Assembly: GCA_044347745.1 (NCBI GenBank)
Contig: JBIKUD010000019.1
Location: 1-61,037, forward strand
Length of the DNA: 61,037 bases
Direction of reading: 5' to 3'
DNA from: JAIBBV01 sp044347745
Lineage (GTDB): Bacteria; Bdellovibrionota_C; UBA2361; JAFLCA01
A program made the position numbers and the translations under genes. Shown here one piece after another: positions 36,944 through 45,986 of this stretch; position 1 is the stretch's first letter, and each line of letters opens with the position of its first letter. Under the pieces are notes generated by a model, which saw only the letters and a list, made by a program, of their open reading frames with translations, was not told where the DNA came from and searched no databases.

Positions 36944-37267
36944 TTAACCAACGTTCTCAATTAATACATGGGTCAAGTTTTGACGATGACCCTGCTTCTT
37001 GGTGTATCCTGTGCGACGATTCTTTTTATAAATTAGAACCTTTGGTGCTCGCTTTTGGGCCAGGATTTTCCCGGTCACCTGGGCACCCTTCAACAAAGGG
37101 GCGCCAATTTTAATTCCAGTCTCAGTTCCATTGCTTGTAAGGAGGACCTCAGAGAAGGTAACTGCTGAGCCTACATCTCCCTCAAGCTTTTCGATGAGAA
37201 TCTTGCTTCCGTTTGAAACTTTGTACTGTTTTCCACCAGTTTTAATTACTGCGTATGCCTGTGACAT
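36944..37267 (-). CDS. rplU: 50S ribosomal protein L21
   Basis: 107 residues: YAVIKTGGKQYKVSNG at the start, and KVLIYKKNRRTGYTKKQGHRQ near the C-terminus, the family signature. First gene of rplU-rpmA-obgE. The 287-bp upstream space also serves the divergent response-regulator gene; a short inverted element (AAGGCAAG/CTTGCTTT) lies ~30 bases before the start and could be leader structure. Confidence 0.97.
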   Translation of the reverse strand: MSQAYAVIKTGGKQYKVSNGSKILIEKLEGDVGSAVTFSEVLLTSNGTETGIKIGAPLLKGAQVTGKILAQKRAPKVLIYKKNRRTGYTKKQGHRQNLTHVLIENVG

Positions 37268-37554
37268 ATTGATACCAAGTAAACACTAATCTTAAGGCAA
37301 GGGAACTCTTGCTTTAAGCTCGCATAAGGCGAATTTAACTAGCGGAAAATACAGGTTATGAGCTTGGAATGCAAGCGCCTGGCCGGATCCTATTTGGTGC
37401 TATAATGCATTAAACACCTTAGGTTAGCGCATTTGAAGCCAAGCAGCCCTAAAACCCTTAATTAAATCGAAATATTACGGGTGTCTATGCCTCCAGAATC
37501 TGCTACAATCCGATTCTTAGGTGTGCAAAAATTGTTTGTTCGGGAAAAGCTAAA

Positions 37555-38268
37555 ATGACTGAAAGTGGAATTCGGGAGGTCTCCCCGAACCAGCATCGTA
37601 TTGCGGTAATCGAAGACGATGAAGGTGTCAGACGAAGTCTGGTGCTCAATTTAGAGCTTGAAGGCTTTACCGTCTTGACCGCTGAGGATGGCGAAGCGGG
37701 AGTCGCTTTAGTAAACGCCGAGCAGCCAGACCTTATCCTTCTTGACGTCATGATGCCCAAAAAAGACGGGCTACAAACCTGCAAGGAATTAAGAAACGCG
37801 GGTATCTCCACTCCTCTTATTCTATTAACAGCTCGAAGTGCTGAGGTCGATAAAGTGCTCGGTCTTGAGCTTGGAGCTGACGATTATTTGGCCAAGCCAT
37901 TTGGCATGCTTGAGCTCATCGCTCGGGTGAAGGCCCTACTACGCCGTGTGCAGGGAAGTAAGGTTGTTGATAAAGTTTCCTTTGACGATGTCATCATTGA
38001 TTTTAAGGCATATAAAGCCGAACGTGCGCAGAGTCCTCTAGAGCTCTCGGCCCGTGAATATCGCTTGCTTCAATATCTCATTGCGAAATCCGGAGTGGTA
38101 GTAACCCGTGACGAGCTTCTGGATGAGGTTTGGGGCTATAATTCGTATCCTTCAACACGTACGGTTGATAATCACATTGCGCGCTTAAGGCAAAAAATTG
38201 AGCCCAACGCCGAAGAGCCAACACATATTTTGACGGTGCATGGAGTTGGCTACAAGTTTGTAGCTTAG
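37555..38268 (+). CDS. OmpR/PhoB-type response regulator, orphan
   Basis: 237 residues. Receiver domain at ~14-130: acidic pair VIEDD at 20-22, phospho-accepting Asp64 in LILLDVMMP, conserved Thr/Lys in LLTAR and LAKPF. Winged-helix DNA-binding domain at ~145-235 (LSAREYRLLQYL, TRDELLDEVWGY, RTVDNHIARLRQKIE). No histidine kinase is near. A TATAAT hexamer lies ~150 bases upstream without a good -35. Target genes unknown. Confidence 0.93.
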   Translation: MTESGIREVSPNQHRIAVIEDDEGVRRSLVLNLELEGFTVLTAEDGEAGVALVNAEQPDLILLDVMMPKKDGLQTCKELRNAGISTPLILLTARSAEVDKVLGLELGADDYLAKPFGMLELIARVKALLRRVQGSKVVDKVSFDDVIIDFKAYKAERAQSPLELSAREYRLLQYLIAKSGVVVTRDELLDEVWGYNSYPSTRTVDNHIARLRQKIEPNAEEPTHILTVHGVGYKFVA

Positions 38269-38287
38269 GGTCTTTTCAGCTTGCCTC

Positions 38288-39382
38288 TTAGTTCTTCCAT
38301 CCGCTGCGTAGTGCGGCGCCTATATGTGTCCCCTGTGCGAGCCCTATTACAAAAGCCTCAAGGAGCCGAGGATGGTTAAAGTGACGAAAAAATAAAGGTT
38401 CCTCGCCACTGCCATTCAACACAGCTACGCGCATGGGATAGGAGCCGCTTACAAAAGAGCCCACAATATGAGCGTGGGATTTTGGCCTCCAGCTGGTGTT
38501 TGCATCTACGAGGTTCCAATGTAGCTTGGTTTCGCCGTCTACAAGTATATTTCGCTCGGTTTTGAATTTCGTCACGGAGAGCGCATCACGCAGCGCGCGT
38601 TCAAGGGTAGGCAGCTCCCGATTGAGGGGATGTGAAAGAAACTGAAGATCGGAAGAAATTTGTAAATCATTACTCACGCGCTGCGGTTGAGGTCTTTTGC
38701 TTGAGCCTACCGTGTATCCGCGAGCAAGCCCCTCGGTGTAGAGGGCCGGCAAAAGCAAAGTCAGCAACTTGCAATGTTGTCTTACTTCATGTTCTGACGT
38801 GCCCTCCGGCAATTTTAGCTCGTTACTTTTGAGAAATAGGGGGGCGAAAGTGGTTAGGGGGCGCAGCAGCATAGGTTGTGGATCTAGGATTTCTCCTTTG
38901 GCTGAGCGCACGTATACATGCAGGTTATTTTCAAGTTGCAGTACGCCGTCTTTGCCCCCAGTGGTTTGTAATTCCAAATCGATATAGCGCTTGTTTTTGT
39001 TGGCAAAAATGCCCGGATCTTGCTCAGGAAAAACTCTTAGAGCGTACTCTAACTTATAGTGTTCTCCTGTTACATATTTCAGTCCTGGAGAGTTGGCGTA
39101 TTCAAGGCGGGTAGGCTCTCGATGCCAGCGCGCATTTGGAGTAAGTGATACGGGCAAATCTGCCGACCACTCCCGCACGGATTCAGCAACTTTTCTTAAC
39201 CAGGAGTGGGGATTATAAATTGCGGGGTCTACTATAACCTCATGTTCTTTGGGTTTCCCCATGCTCATGCCGGCGTCTTGTAGCTTTGGAGCTGGTGCTT
39301 CGGGCCCTGGGTTAAGTTGAATGTGAGAGGCGTAGCCCTGAGGAGTTAGCTCAGGCCTTAAGATTTTTTCAAACATAAGCAT
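38288..39382 (-). CDS. Hypothetical protein, unrecognised
   Basis: 364 residues with no signal peptide, membrane helix or recognised domain. Mixed alpha/beta composition; the C-terminus contains VDGETKLHWNLVDANTSWRP and a His-rich HAHIVGS. It ends 19 bases from the response-regulator stop in convergent orientation. A second start two codons inside is possible. Confidence 0.6.
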   Translation of the reverse strand: MLMFEKILRPELTPQGYASHIQLNPGPEAPAPKLQDAGMSMGKPKEHEVIVDPAIYNPHSWLRKVAESVREWSADLPVSLTPNARWHREPTRLEYANSPGLKYVTGEHYKLEYALRVFPEQDPGIFANKNKRYIDLELQTTGGKDGVLQLENNLHVYVRSAKGEILDPQPMLLRPLTTFAPLFLKSNELKLPEGTSEHEVRQHCKLLTLLLPALYTEGLARGYTVGSSKRPQPQRVSNDLQISSDLQFLSHPLNRELPTLERALRDALSVTKFKTERNILVDGETKLHWNLVDANTSWRPKSHAHIVGSFVSGSYPMRVAVLNGSGEEPLFFRHFNHPRLLEAFVIGLAQGTHIGAALRSGWKN

Positions 39383-39729
39383 ACAACAAAAATTCAGAAG
39401 TTTTCACACACGTATATTATGCGAAGTCCTCAATAAATTGAGCTGTAAGCCTGCTTAAAAATATTATAGTTTGTAGGTGCTTGAAACTCCTGGGAATATA
39501 TCCCAGCCCTTTCAGCTGACGACGTCTGCCGGCGAATGTCGCAGAGTGCTTTCAAAATGTTATCCACTAGATGCCCGTCCATAGGGACTGATAGACCGGC
39601 ATAGGTAAGTCTTACGGGGACTGAGCTCCAAGGGCTTCCAGCGTTTTCTTTAAGCCCTTACAGGCTTAGTAGACGCCTGGTCAAACTTACCCATTCTGAG
39701 GGGGCTTCTGGACCGACACATCTCTACCA
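39383..39729. other. 347-bp intergenic with terminator hairpin
   Basis: No gene. AAGGGCTT and AAGCCCTT (39630-39659) form a perfect 8-bp stem with a 14-base loop downstream of the ytjA-like gene, a probable terminator. The rest shows nothing distinctive. Confidence 0.5.
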
Positions 39730-39897
39730 TCAATCGAGTCGGGGGCGCCTTCCGGTAAGAAAGCCGACCAATCCGATAACGAGAAAAACCAGAAATAGAA
39801 TTTTTGCTATATTCGCTGATTCGGCGGCAAGGCCTCCAAATCCGAGAACCGCTGCAATTACTGCCAGAATTAAAAATGTAAGCGACCAATTAAGCAT
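39730..39897 (-). CDS. YtjA-like small membrane protein (DUF1328)
   Basis: 55 residues from an ATG with AGGAGAA at about 6 bases; a longer start adds seven residues that lack support. Two hydrophobic segments: WSLTFLILAVIAAVLGFGG and IAKILFLVFLVIGLVGFL, matching the DUF1328 pattern with a basic GRR tail. Function of the family is not established (stress-associated in some reports). Confidence 0.85.
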   Translation of the reverse strand: MLNWSLTFLILAVIAAVLGFGGLAAESANIAKILFLVFLVIGLVGFLTGRRPRLD

Positions 39898-40082
39898 ATA
39901 TTGTTCTCCTGCTATCAAGGCGTGGTTCGGGGGTCACCCTAAAGTCTTTGTCCCTGAATATAGAAATCAGTAGAGCCGTTTAAATTCGAATCTTGTATGA
40001 TCAAAAACAGGGTGCGGGAAACAAAGTTTCTAATCGGCAGCGGCTCCGCACGACGTCCCCCAAAAGTGAGAGGCGAGGTTGT

Positions 40083-41555
40083 TTACTGTGCGAAATGTGC
40101 TTTCGATTCAGCAGCGTGCCCAGGGGCTACAATATAAATCCCGGTAGTCTGTCCTAGAATAAGGTCGCAAATTTGCTGAGGAATAGAAAATTTCCTCTGT
40201 AAATCGGCGATATCGAATGCATTGTAATATGGGAAGGCGTTGCGAAGTCCCCCGCCAAATTCAACTGCTAGTTCAGCTAGAGTGCCTCTCAGTGGAAGCC
40301 AGCGAGCATCGCCTTCAACTGCCATTCCAGGACGTACTGATCCGTCCTCATATATTCTTGCCCATTTAGATGCTTCGCCATGATACCAAACATGTTGTTT
40401 CCCATCGATGGAGCGCTTTAATCCACCACTTTCTTCGCAGCGCGCCGCGAGATTGCCAATCATTGCAGCCTGAGCACCAAGAGCCAACGCGACGAGGACG
40501 TCTGCGGAGCTTTTAATGCCCCCGTCAGCAATAAAGCTAGGAGCCTCCGGTCCCATTATAAATTGGGCTTTCGCCACACTCATGAGAGCACTCCCCTGGC
40601 CTGCTCCAGCTCGCGTTACGCCCCGAGTGGTACAAGCTGATCCTGGTCCAATTCCAACTTTAATGACGTCAGCCCCAGCGAGAGCGAGAAGGAAATATCC
40701 TTCTTCAGTATCCACATTTCCTGCCATCAGACGGGTATTCAAACCATGATCTTTCTTAAATTGTGAAAGCTCTAACAGAGTCGCGGCGCACGATGATGAG
40801 TTTCCGAGTGCCACATCTACACAAATTCCCCCTGCACCGCGAAGCATCAATTGTTTGGCAAATTCGATGCTTGGCCAGCTTGTGCCGCAAGACATAAAAA
40901 CAGCTGAGCCAAATCGATCGACGAGATGCAATTTATGCCGAGTTGCCTCCTCTTTTCCCTCCACCGTGGGTTTTTCCGTATCCACATTCTGCGGGTCTAA
41001 TGCCCTGCGGAATCGATGCATGACCGGCGTAATACCCTCACGAATTGCCGATTCAATCATGGGTTCATCTATCGCAGATCGCATAGGGGCGATCACCAGA
41101 GGAAGCTTCTGATGAAAGCCTCCTCCTCGAATAAGCTCAGACTCAAGAGAGACTTGGGTTCTCGAAGGTACCGTTGAATATCGGTCGGTAAGAACAATTT
41201 CTGATTGGGGGATGGAGTTATGTGTGCCGAGGCCCGGGAAGGCGGTAAGTAAGCAGGGCGTGGAGCCGAGGAGAGCCTCCAAAGCTTTTGGGGCATGCAA
41301 ATTTCTCTGAACGCCTGAACCTGAAAATATATAATCTACGTGTTCCCGAATTGTTTGAAGAGCCTTAGGTGCGTTGGCATAGTACGTAGCTGCATAATTG
41401 AGGACAGATGCTTGCATTACATCTAGTTGGCGTGAGCGATCCTGAAGTTCGAATATACGTTGTCTAATCTCTTGCAACTGTTCCGTATGTTTTTCTACTA
41501 CGGTCGGTTGATGTGAGGGCTGTTGATGACCAAGGGCGTTAGACTGGTTGGGCAT
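40083..41555 (-). CDS. IMP dehydrogenase/GMP reductase-family paralogue lacking CBS domains
   Basis: NAD(P)-dependent purine-nucleotide enzyme family. The (beta/alpha)8 barrel has VIAPMRSAIDEPMI, GNVDTEEG, the catalytic loop KVGIGPGSACTTR (Cys308) and ADGGIKSSADVLVALALGA. The two CBS domains that normally interrupt IMPDH are absent. Instead there is a ~95-residue N-terminal extension, partly coiled coil (EKHTEQLQEIRQRIFEL). The active-site flap starts YHGEASKWAR. I cannot decide between IMPDH and GMPR activity. It faces away from the GluRS-like gene at the edge of the aminocyclitol region; a self-resistance or nucleotide-supply role is a guess. Confidence 0.85.
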   Translation of the reverse strand: MPNQSNALGHQQPSHQPTVVEKHTEQLQEIRQRIFELQDRSRQLDVMQASVLNYAATYYANAPKALQTIREHVDYIFSGSGVQRNLHAPKALEALLGSTPCLLTAFPGLGTHNSIPQSEIVLTDRYSTVPSRTQVSLESELIRGGGFHQKLPLVIAPMRSAIDEPMIESAIREGITPVMHRFRRALDPQNVDTEKPTVEGKEEATRHKLHLVDRFGSAVFMSCGTSWPSIEFAKQLMLRGAGGICVDVALGNSSSCAATLLELSQFKKDHGLNTRLMAGNVDTEEGYFLLALAGADVIKVGIGPGSACTTRGVTRAGAGQGSALMSVAKAQFIMGPEAPSFIADGGIKSSADVLVALALGAQAAMIGNLAARCEESGGLKRSIDGKQHVWYHGEASKWARIYEDGSVRPGMAVEGDARWLPLRGTLAELAVEFGGGLRNAFPYYNAFDIADLQRKFSIPQQICDLILGQTTGIYIVAPGHAAESKAHFAQ

Positions 41556-41964
41556 AATTCTCATTCCGAACAACAAAAACCCGACAAGCAGAGGAATTTA
41601 GGCGCGAATGCACAATTTCCCCGGCCCAAATTAGAGCTTGCGAACTATAACGCAGTGAGGCGTGGTACTCAAACTTATTCGCTTGAAGTTAGATCCCTAG
41701 CAAGTTTAGTGTTTCCCCCCAAAGGAAGTCGGTAACATTAATATTATAAAAAATTTTCCAGGGCTGAGATGTACCGCGGAGCAGGAGATAAGCACTCAAA
41801 TCCGAGGGGTATTCGGAAAAGGCTATTAATTGCGGACAGCCGTGTAAGAATAACAGTTAGGCTCTTGGAGGTATAATCCAAAGTCAGGGAATTGAGAGGG
41901 ATGCCCAGCTTGAATAGGCAAAGCCGGGCATCCCTTAAAGATTATCTATCTAAGATACTGAGCT
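41556..41964. other. Intergenic region with strong hairpin
   Basis: No gene is seen. GGGATGCCC and GGGCATCCC (41898-41934) with inner GC pairs form a strong stem 30 bases beyond the stop of the small minus-strand frame at 41965-42183, consistent with a terminator for it. Confidence 0.5.
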
Positions 41965-42183
41965 CTACTCCGTAGTATGCTTCATGAGAGCTTTGAGAAT
42001 TTTCGTTGCTGAAAACCAAGTGGGTTTCTTCAGCTCCAACAAACGATGGCCGGTCTGCTCCGCCTGTTCCAGGGCAAGTGCCACAGACGTAGTTGCGATT
42101 TTTACGGGCATAAATACTGATAGAGGTGCCGTAAGTTCAGGCAAAATGTCGCGTTGATTTGTTGGGTTACTCTTGGAGTCCAA
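41965..42183 (-). CDS. Small hypothetical protein, doubtful start
   Basis: 72 residues from a TTG, or 48 from an internal ATG; neither has a proper ribosome-binding site. The chain ends basic (FSATKILKALMKHTTE). The hairpin just after it favours real transcription. No family recognised. Confidence 0.35.
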   Translation of the reverse strand: MDSKSNPTNQRDILPELTAPLSVFMPVKIATTSVALALEQAEQTGHRLLELKKPTWFSATKILKALMKHTTE

Positions 42184-42296
42184 CCCTTCAAGGGTACACT
42201 AGATGTTTGAATTGGGCGCGCTGATATGTTTGAATCCTGCAGGTTATATATTTAAATCACCCCTTTATTTCCGGCTAAGTGCCACCCAGGAGTCAT

Positions 42297-44084
42297 ATGG
42301 CAAATACAGAAAGCATGGACAACCAAGACTCCAGGCGAGCGCTAGACTTGCCAGACCCTGGCGTCGGCCCTCAAGGTTCACTTAGTGTGCCAGGGGAGAC
42401 TGCGAAGGTTGCGAAAATTTTACTTGAGAAGTATCCAGCTGTCCCTTTGGAACAACTTGAAGATCGTTACCCCCCTCGTGACCATAGCAGCCCTGTCACC
42501 CGCGTCGCACCTAGCCCCACCGGGCAGATGCACGTTGGGGGAGTCTACATGGCTCTGATAAACTACTTGTTTGCCAAACAGCAAGATGGCCGATTTTTCC
42601 TAAGGATTGAGGACACCGATCAGGTGAGACAGGTTGACGGTGCATCAGATGGAATCAGCAGTGCTCTCACGAGATTCCAAATTGTCCCGGATGAGGGTCC
42701 ATCCACAGATGGAAGGGTGAATGGAGATCGAGGAATGTATGGTCCTTATATGCAGAGTCGTAGGCTGGACATATATTGGGCTGCAGCACTTGATTTATTG
42801 ATAAAGGGCAAAGCATATCTCTGTTTCGCTACAGCGGAGGAGCTGGACAAGAGTCGTCTCGAGCAACAGAAGTCTGGCGCCGCTCCCGGTTATTACGGTA
42901 GGTGGGCGCTTTGGCGCGATGCTGACCCCGAATTAGTCAGGCAGAAATTGCTTACGGATGCGCCATTCGTGGTACGCTTAAGGAGTGAACATCAAGCTGG
43001 AGAAACGATAAAGTGGACAGATCTCATTAAAGGTGAGATTACTCAAGCGGCTAACTTCCTGGATATTGTGCTTATCAAGCCTGATAGGTATCCGACCTAC
43101 CACTTCGCACATGCGGTTGACGACCATTTCATGCGCACAACCCATGTTCTTCGTGGCGAAGAATGGGTTTCATCTGTGCCTGTGCATCTTCAGTTATTTG
43201 GCGCTTTCAATTGGGCAGCGCCACAATACGGTCATGCGCCTTTGCTGCAGAAAATTGAAGTGAAAGAACAGATCGATCCTGAGACTGGCGAGGCGAGACA
43301 GGTTGTATCACGACGAAAGATATCTAAGCGACATGATCCAGAAGCTGCGGTTGATCACTATTTCCAAGAAGGATATTGCCACAAGGCAATCACCGATTAT
43401 CTCCTCAATATTGCAAATTCCGATTTTGAGCAGTGGCGGATGGCTTACCCCAATCGTTCATGGACAGAGTTCCCGCTTCGATTGAGTAATTTTGGCGTGG
43501 GGGCGCTGCTTGATTCCCAAAAACTCGAAAGTATAAATCGTGATTGGATTGCAAAAATGACCATCGATGAGATGTATGAATCCTGCATCGCTTGGGCGCA
43601 GCAAAACGCCCCTGACTTGGGTGATGAGCTTTCTAAGGATCCAGTTTATGCTAAACAGGTGCTCGACATTGAACGCGGCGCCAAAAGAATGAAGACTTGG
43701 CGCGATCTTCGGGCGCACATTGAGCCGTTTTACGATAAATTTTATCTAGCGCGGCAAGCCCTTCCGCTGCCACCACGAGTATCTGTTGAAGATGCCAAAC
43801 ACTTTCTGCAACTAGTAGGAGAATCCCGTGAGAATGGTGTGCCGCGAGAGGTGTGGTTCAATAGCTTACGGGAGCTTGGGGTTCAAATGGGTTTTGCGGG
43901 TGACGCAAAACAGTATAAAGCCGCCCCTCAAACTTATAAAGGGATCGTTGGTGATCTGATGATGTTGCTACGACACGCCTATTGCCGTTCAGACCGTTCT
44001 CCAGACCTCTATCAGGTCGAGCAAGCGTTGGGCCATGATATCGCGCGCGGTAGGTTAGCTGGATATGCAGATCTTCTAGCATAG
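42297..44084 (+). CDS. Glutamyl-tRNA synthetase, clostridial-type paralogue
   Basis: Class I synthetase of 595 residues; the ATG follows AGGAG at 4-base spacing, excluding the upstream frame extension. A ~65-residue N-terminal extension precedes VAPSPTGQMHVGG (HIGH box as HVGG) and RIEDTD; the KMSKS box reads KISKR at 341-345. The segment RKISKRHDPEAAVDHYF and the motif ITDYLLNIANSDFEQWR is characteristic of the long GluRS form of Clostridia (LANSNFE.W), unlike the usual proteobacterial enzyme. It lies convergent with the 632-residue gene. It may be the only GluRS, or an accessory one (resistance or donor of Glu-tRNA). Confidence 0.88.
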   Translation: MANTESMDNQDSRRALDLPDPGVGPQGSLSVPGETAKVAKILLEKYPAVPLEQLEDRYPPRDHSSPVTRVAPSPTGQMHVGGVYMALINYLFAKQQDGRFFLRIEDTDQVRQVDGASDGISSALTRFQIVPDEGPSTDGRVNGDRGMYGPYMQSRRLDIYWAAALDLLIKGKAYLCFATAEELDKSRLEQQKSGAAPGYYGRWALWRDADPELVRQKLLTDAPFVVRLRSEHQAGETIKWTDLIKGEITQAANFLDIVLIKPDRYPTYHFAHAVDDHFMRTTHVLRGEEWVSSVPVHLQLFGAFNWAAPQYGHAPLLQKIEVKEQIDPETGEARQVVSRRKISKRHDPEAAVDHYFQEGYCHKAITDYLLNIANSDFEQWRMAYPNRSWTEFPLRLSNFGVGALLDSQKLESINRDWIAKMTIDEMYESCIAWAQQNAPDLGDELSKDPVYAKQVLDIERGAKRMKTWRDLRAHIEPFYDKFYLARQALPLPPRVSVEDAKHFLQLVGESRENGVPREVWFNSLRELGVQMGFAGDAKQYKAAPQTYKGIVGDLMMLLRHAYCRSDRSPDLYQVEQALGHDIARGRLAGYADLLA

Positions 44085-45983
44085 CTAAGCTAAACTAGAT
44101 TCATCTCCGAAGATCACTCCGCCCTGATTGTCGCTGTAAAATCCTAAAGGATTGCGTGAGGGAGGATATATGGCAATACGACAGGTTTGTAACCCTATGT
44201 CTTCGGCCATTTTCTGGATCTCAAAGTTTGCAGCGGAATTGATAGCTTCTGCCGCAACGTGTCCCTGCGCATAAGGACGTTCTCGGCAAATTACTGGAGT
44301 CGAGTCATGCGTTCGTCCTAGTCTGAGCAATTCACGCCTAGTTGCAAACTCAAGTTCGATTGTAGTGTCGTTATCGATGCAAATTCGACGATTGTCAAAG
44401 TCAACATGGAATGGAAGCTGCTCATTAGCAACTTGGAGAAGGCGATTGAATTGATTACTAGAAACCAGACTTCCAGGGCGGATTGTGAAGGATAAAACCA
44501 TTTTGACATTATCGTCGAGCGCATTGCTCGCCATGACCTGTATATCTCTTCCACACAGGGGATCTAAACAAGAGAATGCATCAACCCAGCGTCCGCACTG
44601 CAGTAAAGCGAACGGATGGCTAGTAACTGCGGTTACAATTATGAAAGGAACTTTTTTAGGACCCACAACTTTAAATTCATCAGTTAAATCGCGTATAGCT
44701 TGCGGAGGAAGACCGATTATATCACGGAGAGAGCGCATTTTTCTCGTAATATTGAGCACTTCAGTCATATCTTGGACTCGGTCAAGGCACTGCAATAGAA
44801 GTTGCCCGCGAGACACAAAATCACCGGGGAATCTTTGTTTTAAATAGTGGACGACCTCTGGTTCTCCAAGTGTAGCAATGCTCTCAAATGTTTCATCGTC
44901 GCATGTAGTATTGCTATTTTGTCTGTATCGCTGACAAAAACTATGTAAGTAATTTTTGCAATCGACCCAATCCATCACCGTTGAATTGGTTCCGGTCACC
45001 AAATCCCACACAGCGATTGAAGCTCGGTCCTTCTGCCATTTACTAAATTGCTCTTCACTCAACCCGACTCTTTGCTGTAAACGTATATATTCGTCGCGAG
45101 CGTGTTCGGTTTCGGACGATCCAAGTTTTTTGGGGCGCCCCTCTCTAAGAATATCCCTGAAAATCGCAATTTGTGATGACCAAGCTTCGTGTCCCCCAAG
45201 CCTGCAGAGCGCGCAGAGGAAAAGATGCGCCCCATCCACCTCTAGTCTCAGATCGCTATCTGGGAAGAATACTCGGCGCGCTACGCTCTCCACGCGATAA
45301 AATAATTCTTGTGCTATGCGTCCGAGCTCTTTGGAGGTTACGATAGTTTTTTCGCCCTGAGATCTAGCCCCGCAGCTTCTTAAAAGCAGGTGAAAATCTG
45401 AATTACTTTTCGCCTCGCCTACCTGATAAAGAGCATTGAGCGCTGCCCAGCATTCAACCGCCGCCTGTCCGCTCTGCCCTTCGAGGACTATGTTGCTTAA
45501 AAGCTTGCTCGGATATTTGCGGTGAATTTCAAGAGCCAGGTCGTAAATATCATACCGTGCTCGTTCTGAGACATTTGCGAGCCAGGAGCTATCGATTCCA
45601 GTGATATGGTGCAACGCTAGACGAGATTTTAAGCGCGTATCGCCTTGTTCCCATGTTTCCAATGTAGTGCCGATTATTCCTGCCACTAATTGAAGTGCAG
45701 CGCGACGTCTAACAGTATCGGCAAAAACTATGTCTGCGGTAGCTTGCGCAAAAAGCCCTGGCCTAGCGCTATCAACCATAGCTCTTATGCCGGCTTTCAC
45801 TTCAGCAGGATCGAGCGACAGCAGTTCAGGGCCACACTTCAGCTCTGGAAACAGCGCGCAAAGCGCAATTGCAGATTGGGAATCATTTAATAAGCGGATG
45901 CGTGCTTGTTCAACTAAATATGCTAATTCGATAGGCTGTGGCGTGCTTTTTGCCTGCCCACCCTCTGATTGATCTAAATGCAT
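44085..45983 (-). CDS. 632-residue protein of unknown function in the aminocyclitol region
   Basis: I do not recognise this protein. No signal peptide or membrane helix. The N-terminal ~400 residues are helical and repeat-like; the C-terminal ~220 contain a compact motif TSHPFALLQCGRWVDAFSC, then NALDDNVKMVLSFTI and FYSDNQGGVIFG, looking like an enzymatic domain with conserved Cys/Asp. A GAAAG lies directly before the ATG. It starts three bases after the dehydrogenase stop, so the two are one transcript, divergent from the main operon. It may be a tailoring or regulatory protein; a LanB-like role was considered and not supported. Confidence 0.75.
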   Translation of the reverse strand: MHLDQSEGGQAKSTPQPIELAYLVEQARIRLLNDSQSAIALCALFPELKCGPELLSLDPAEVKAGIRAMVDSARPGLFAQATADIVFADTVRRRAALQLVAGIIGTTLETWEQGDTRLKSRLALHHITGIDSSWLANVSERARYDIYDLALEIHRKYPSKLLSNIVLEGQSGQAAVECWAALNALYQVGEAKSNSDFHLLLRSCGARSQGEKTIVTSKELGRIAQELFYRVESVARRVFFPDSDLRLEVDGAHLFLCALCRLGGHEAWSSQIAIFRDILREGRPKKLGSSETEHARDEYIRLQQRVGLSEEQFSKWQKDRASIAVWDLVTGTNSTVMDWVDCKNYLHSFCQRYRQNSNTTCDDETFESIATLGEPEVVHYLKQRFPGDFVSRGQLLLQCLDRVQDMTEVLNITRKMRSLRDIIGLPPQAIRDLTDEFKVVGPKKVPFIIVTAVTSHPFALLQCGRWVDAFSCLDPLCGRDIQVMASNALDDNVKMVLSFTIRPGSLVSSNQFNRLLQVANEQLPFHVDFDNRRICIDNDTTIELEFATRRELLRLGRTHDSTPVICRERPYAQGHVAAEAINSAANFEIQKMAEDIGLQTCRIAIYPPSRNPLGFYSDNQGGVIFGDESSLA

Positions 45984-45986
45984 CTT

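Noticed and set aside
39650..39889. 79-codon minus frame over the YtjA-like gene
   Set aside because: Out-of-frame shadow; the YtjA frame has AGGAGAA and family sequence.
44085..45983. LanB-type (tRNA-dependent dehydratase) assignment
   Set aside because: Tempting beside a GluRS paralogue, but none of the LanB motifs is visible.
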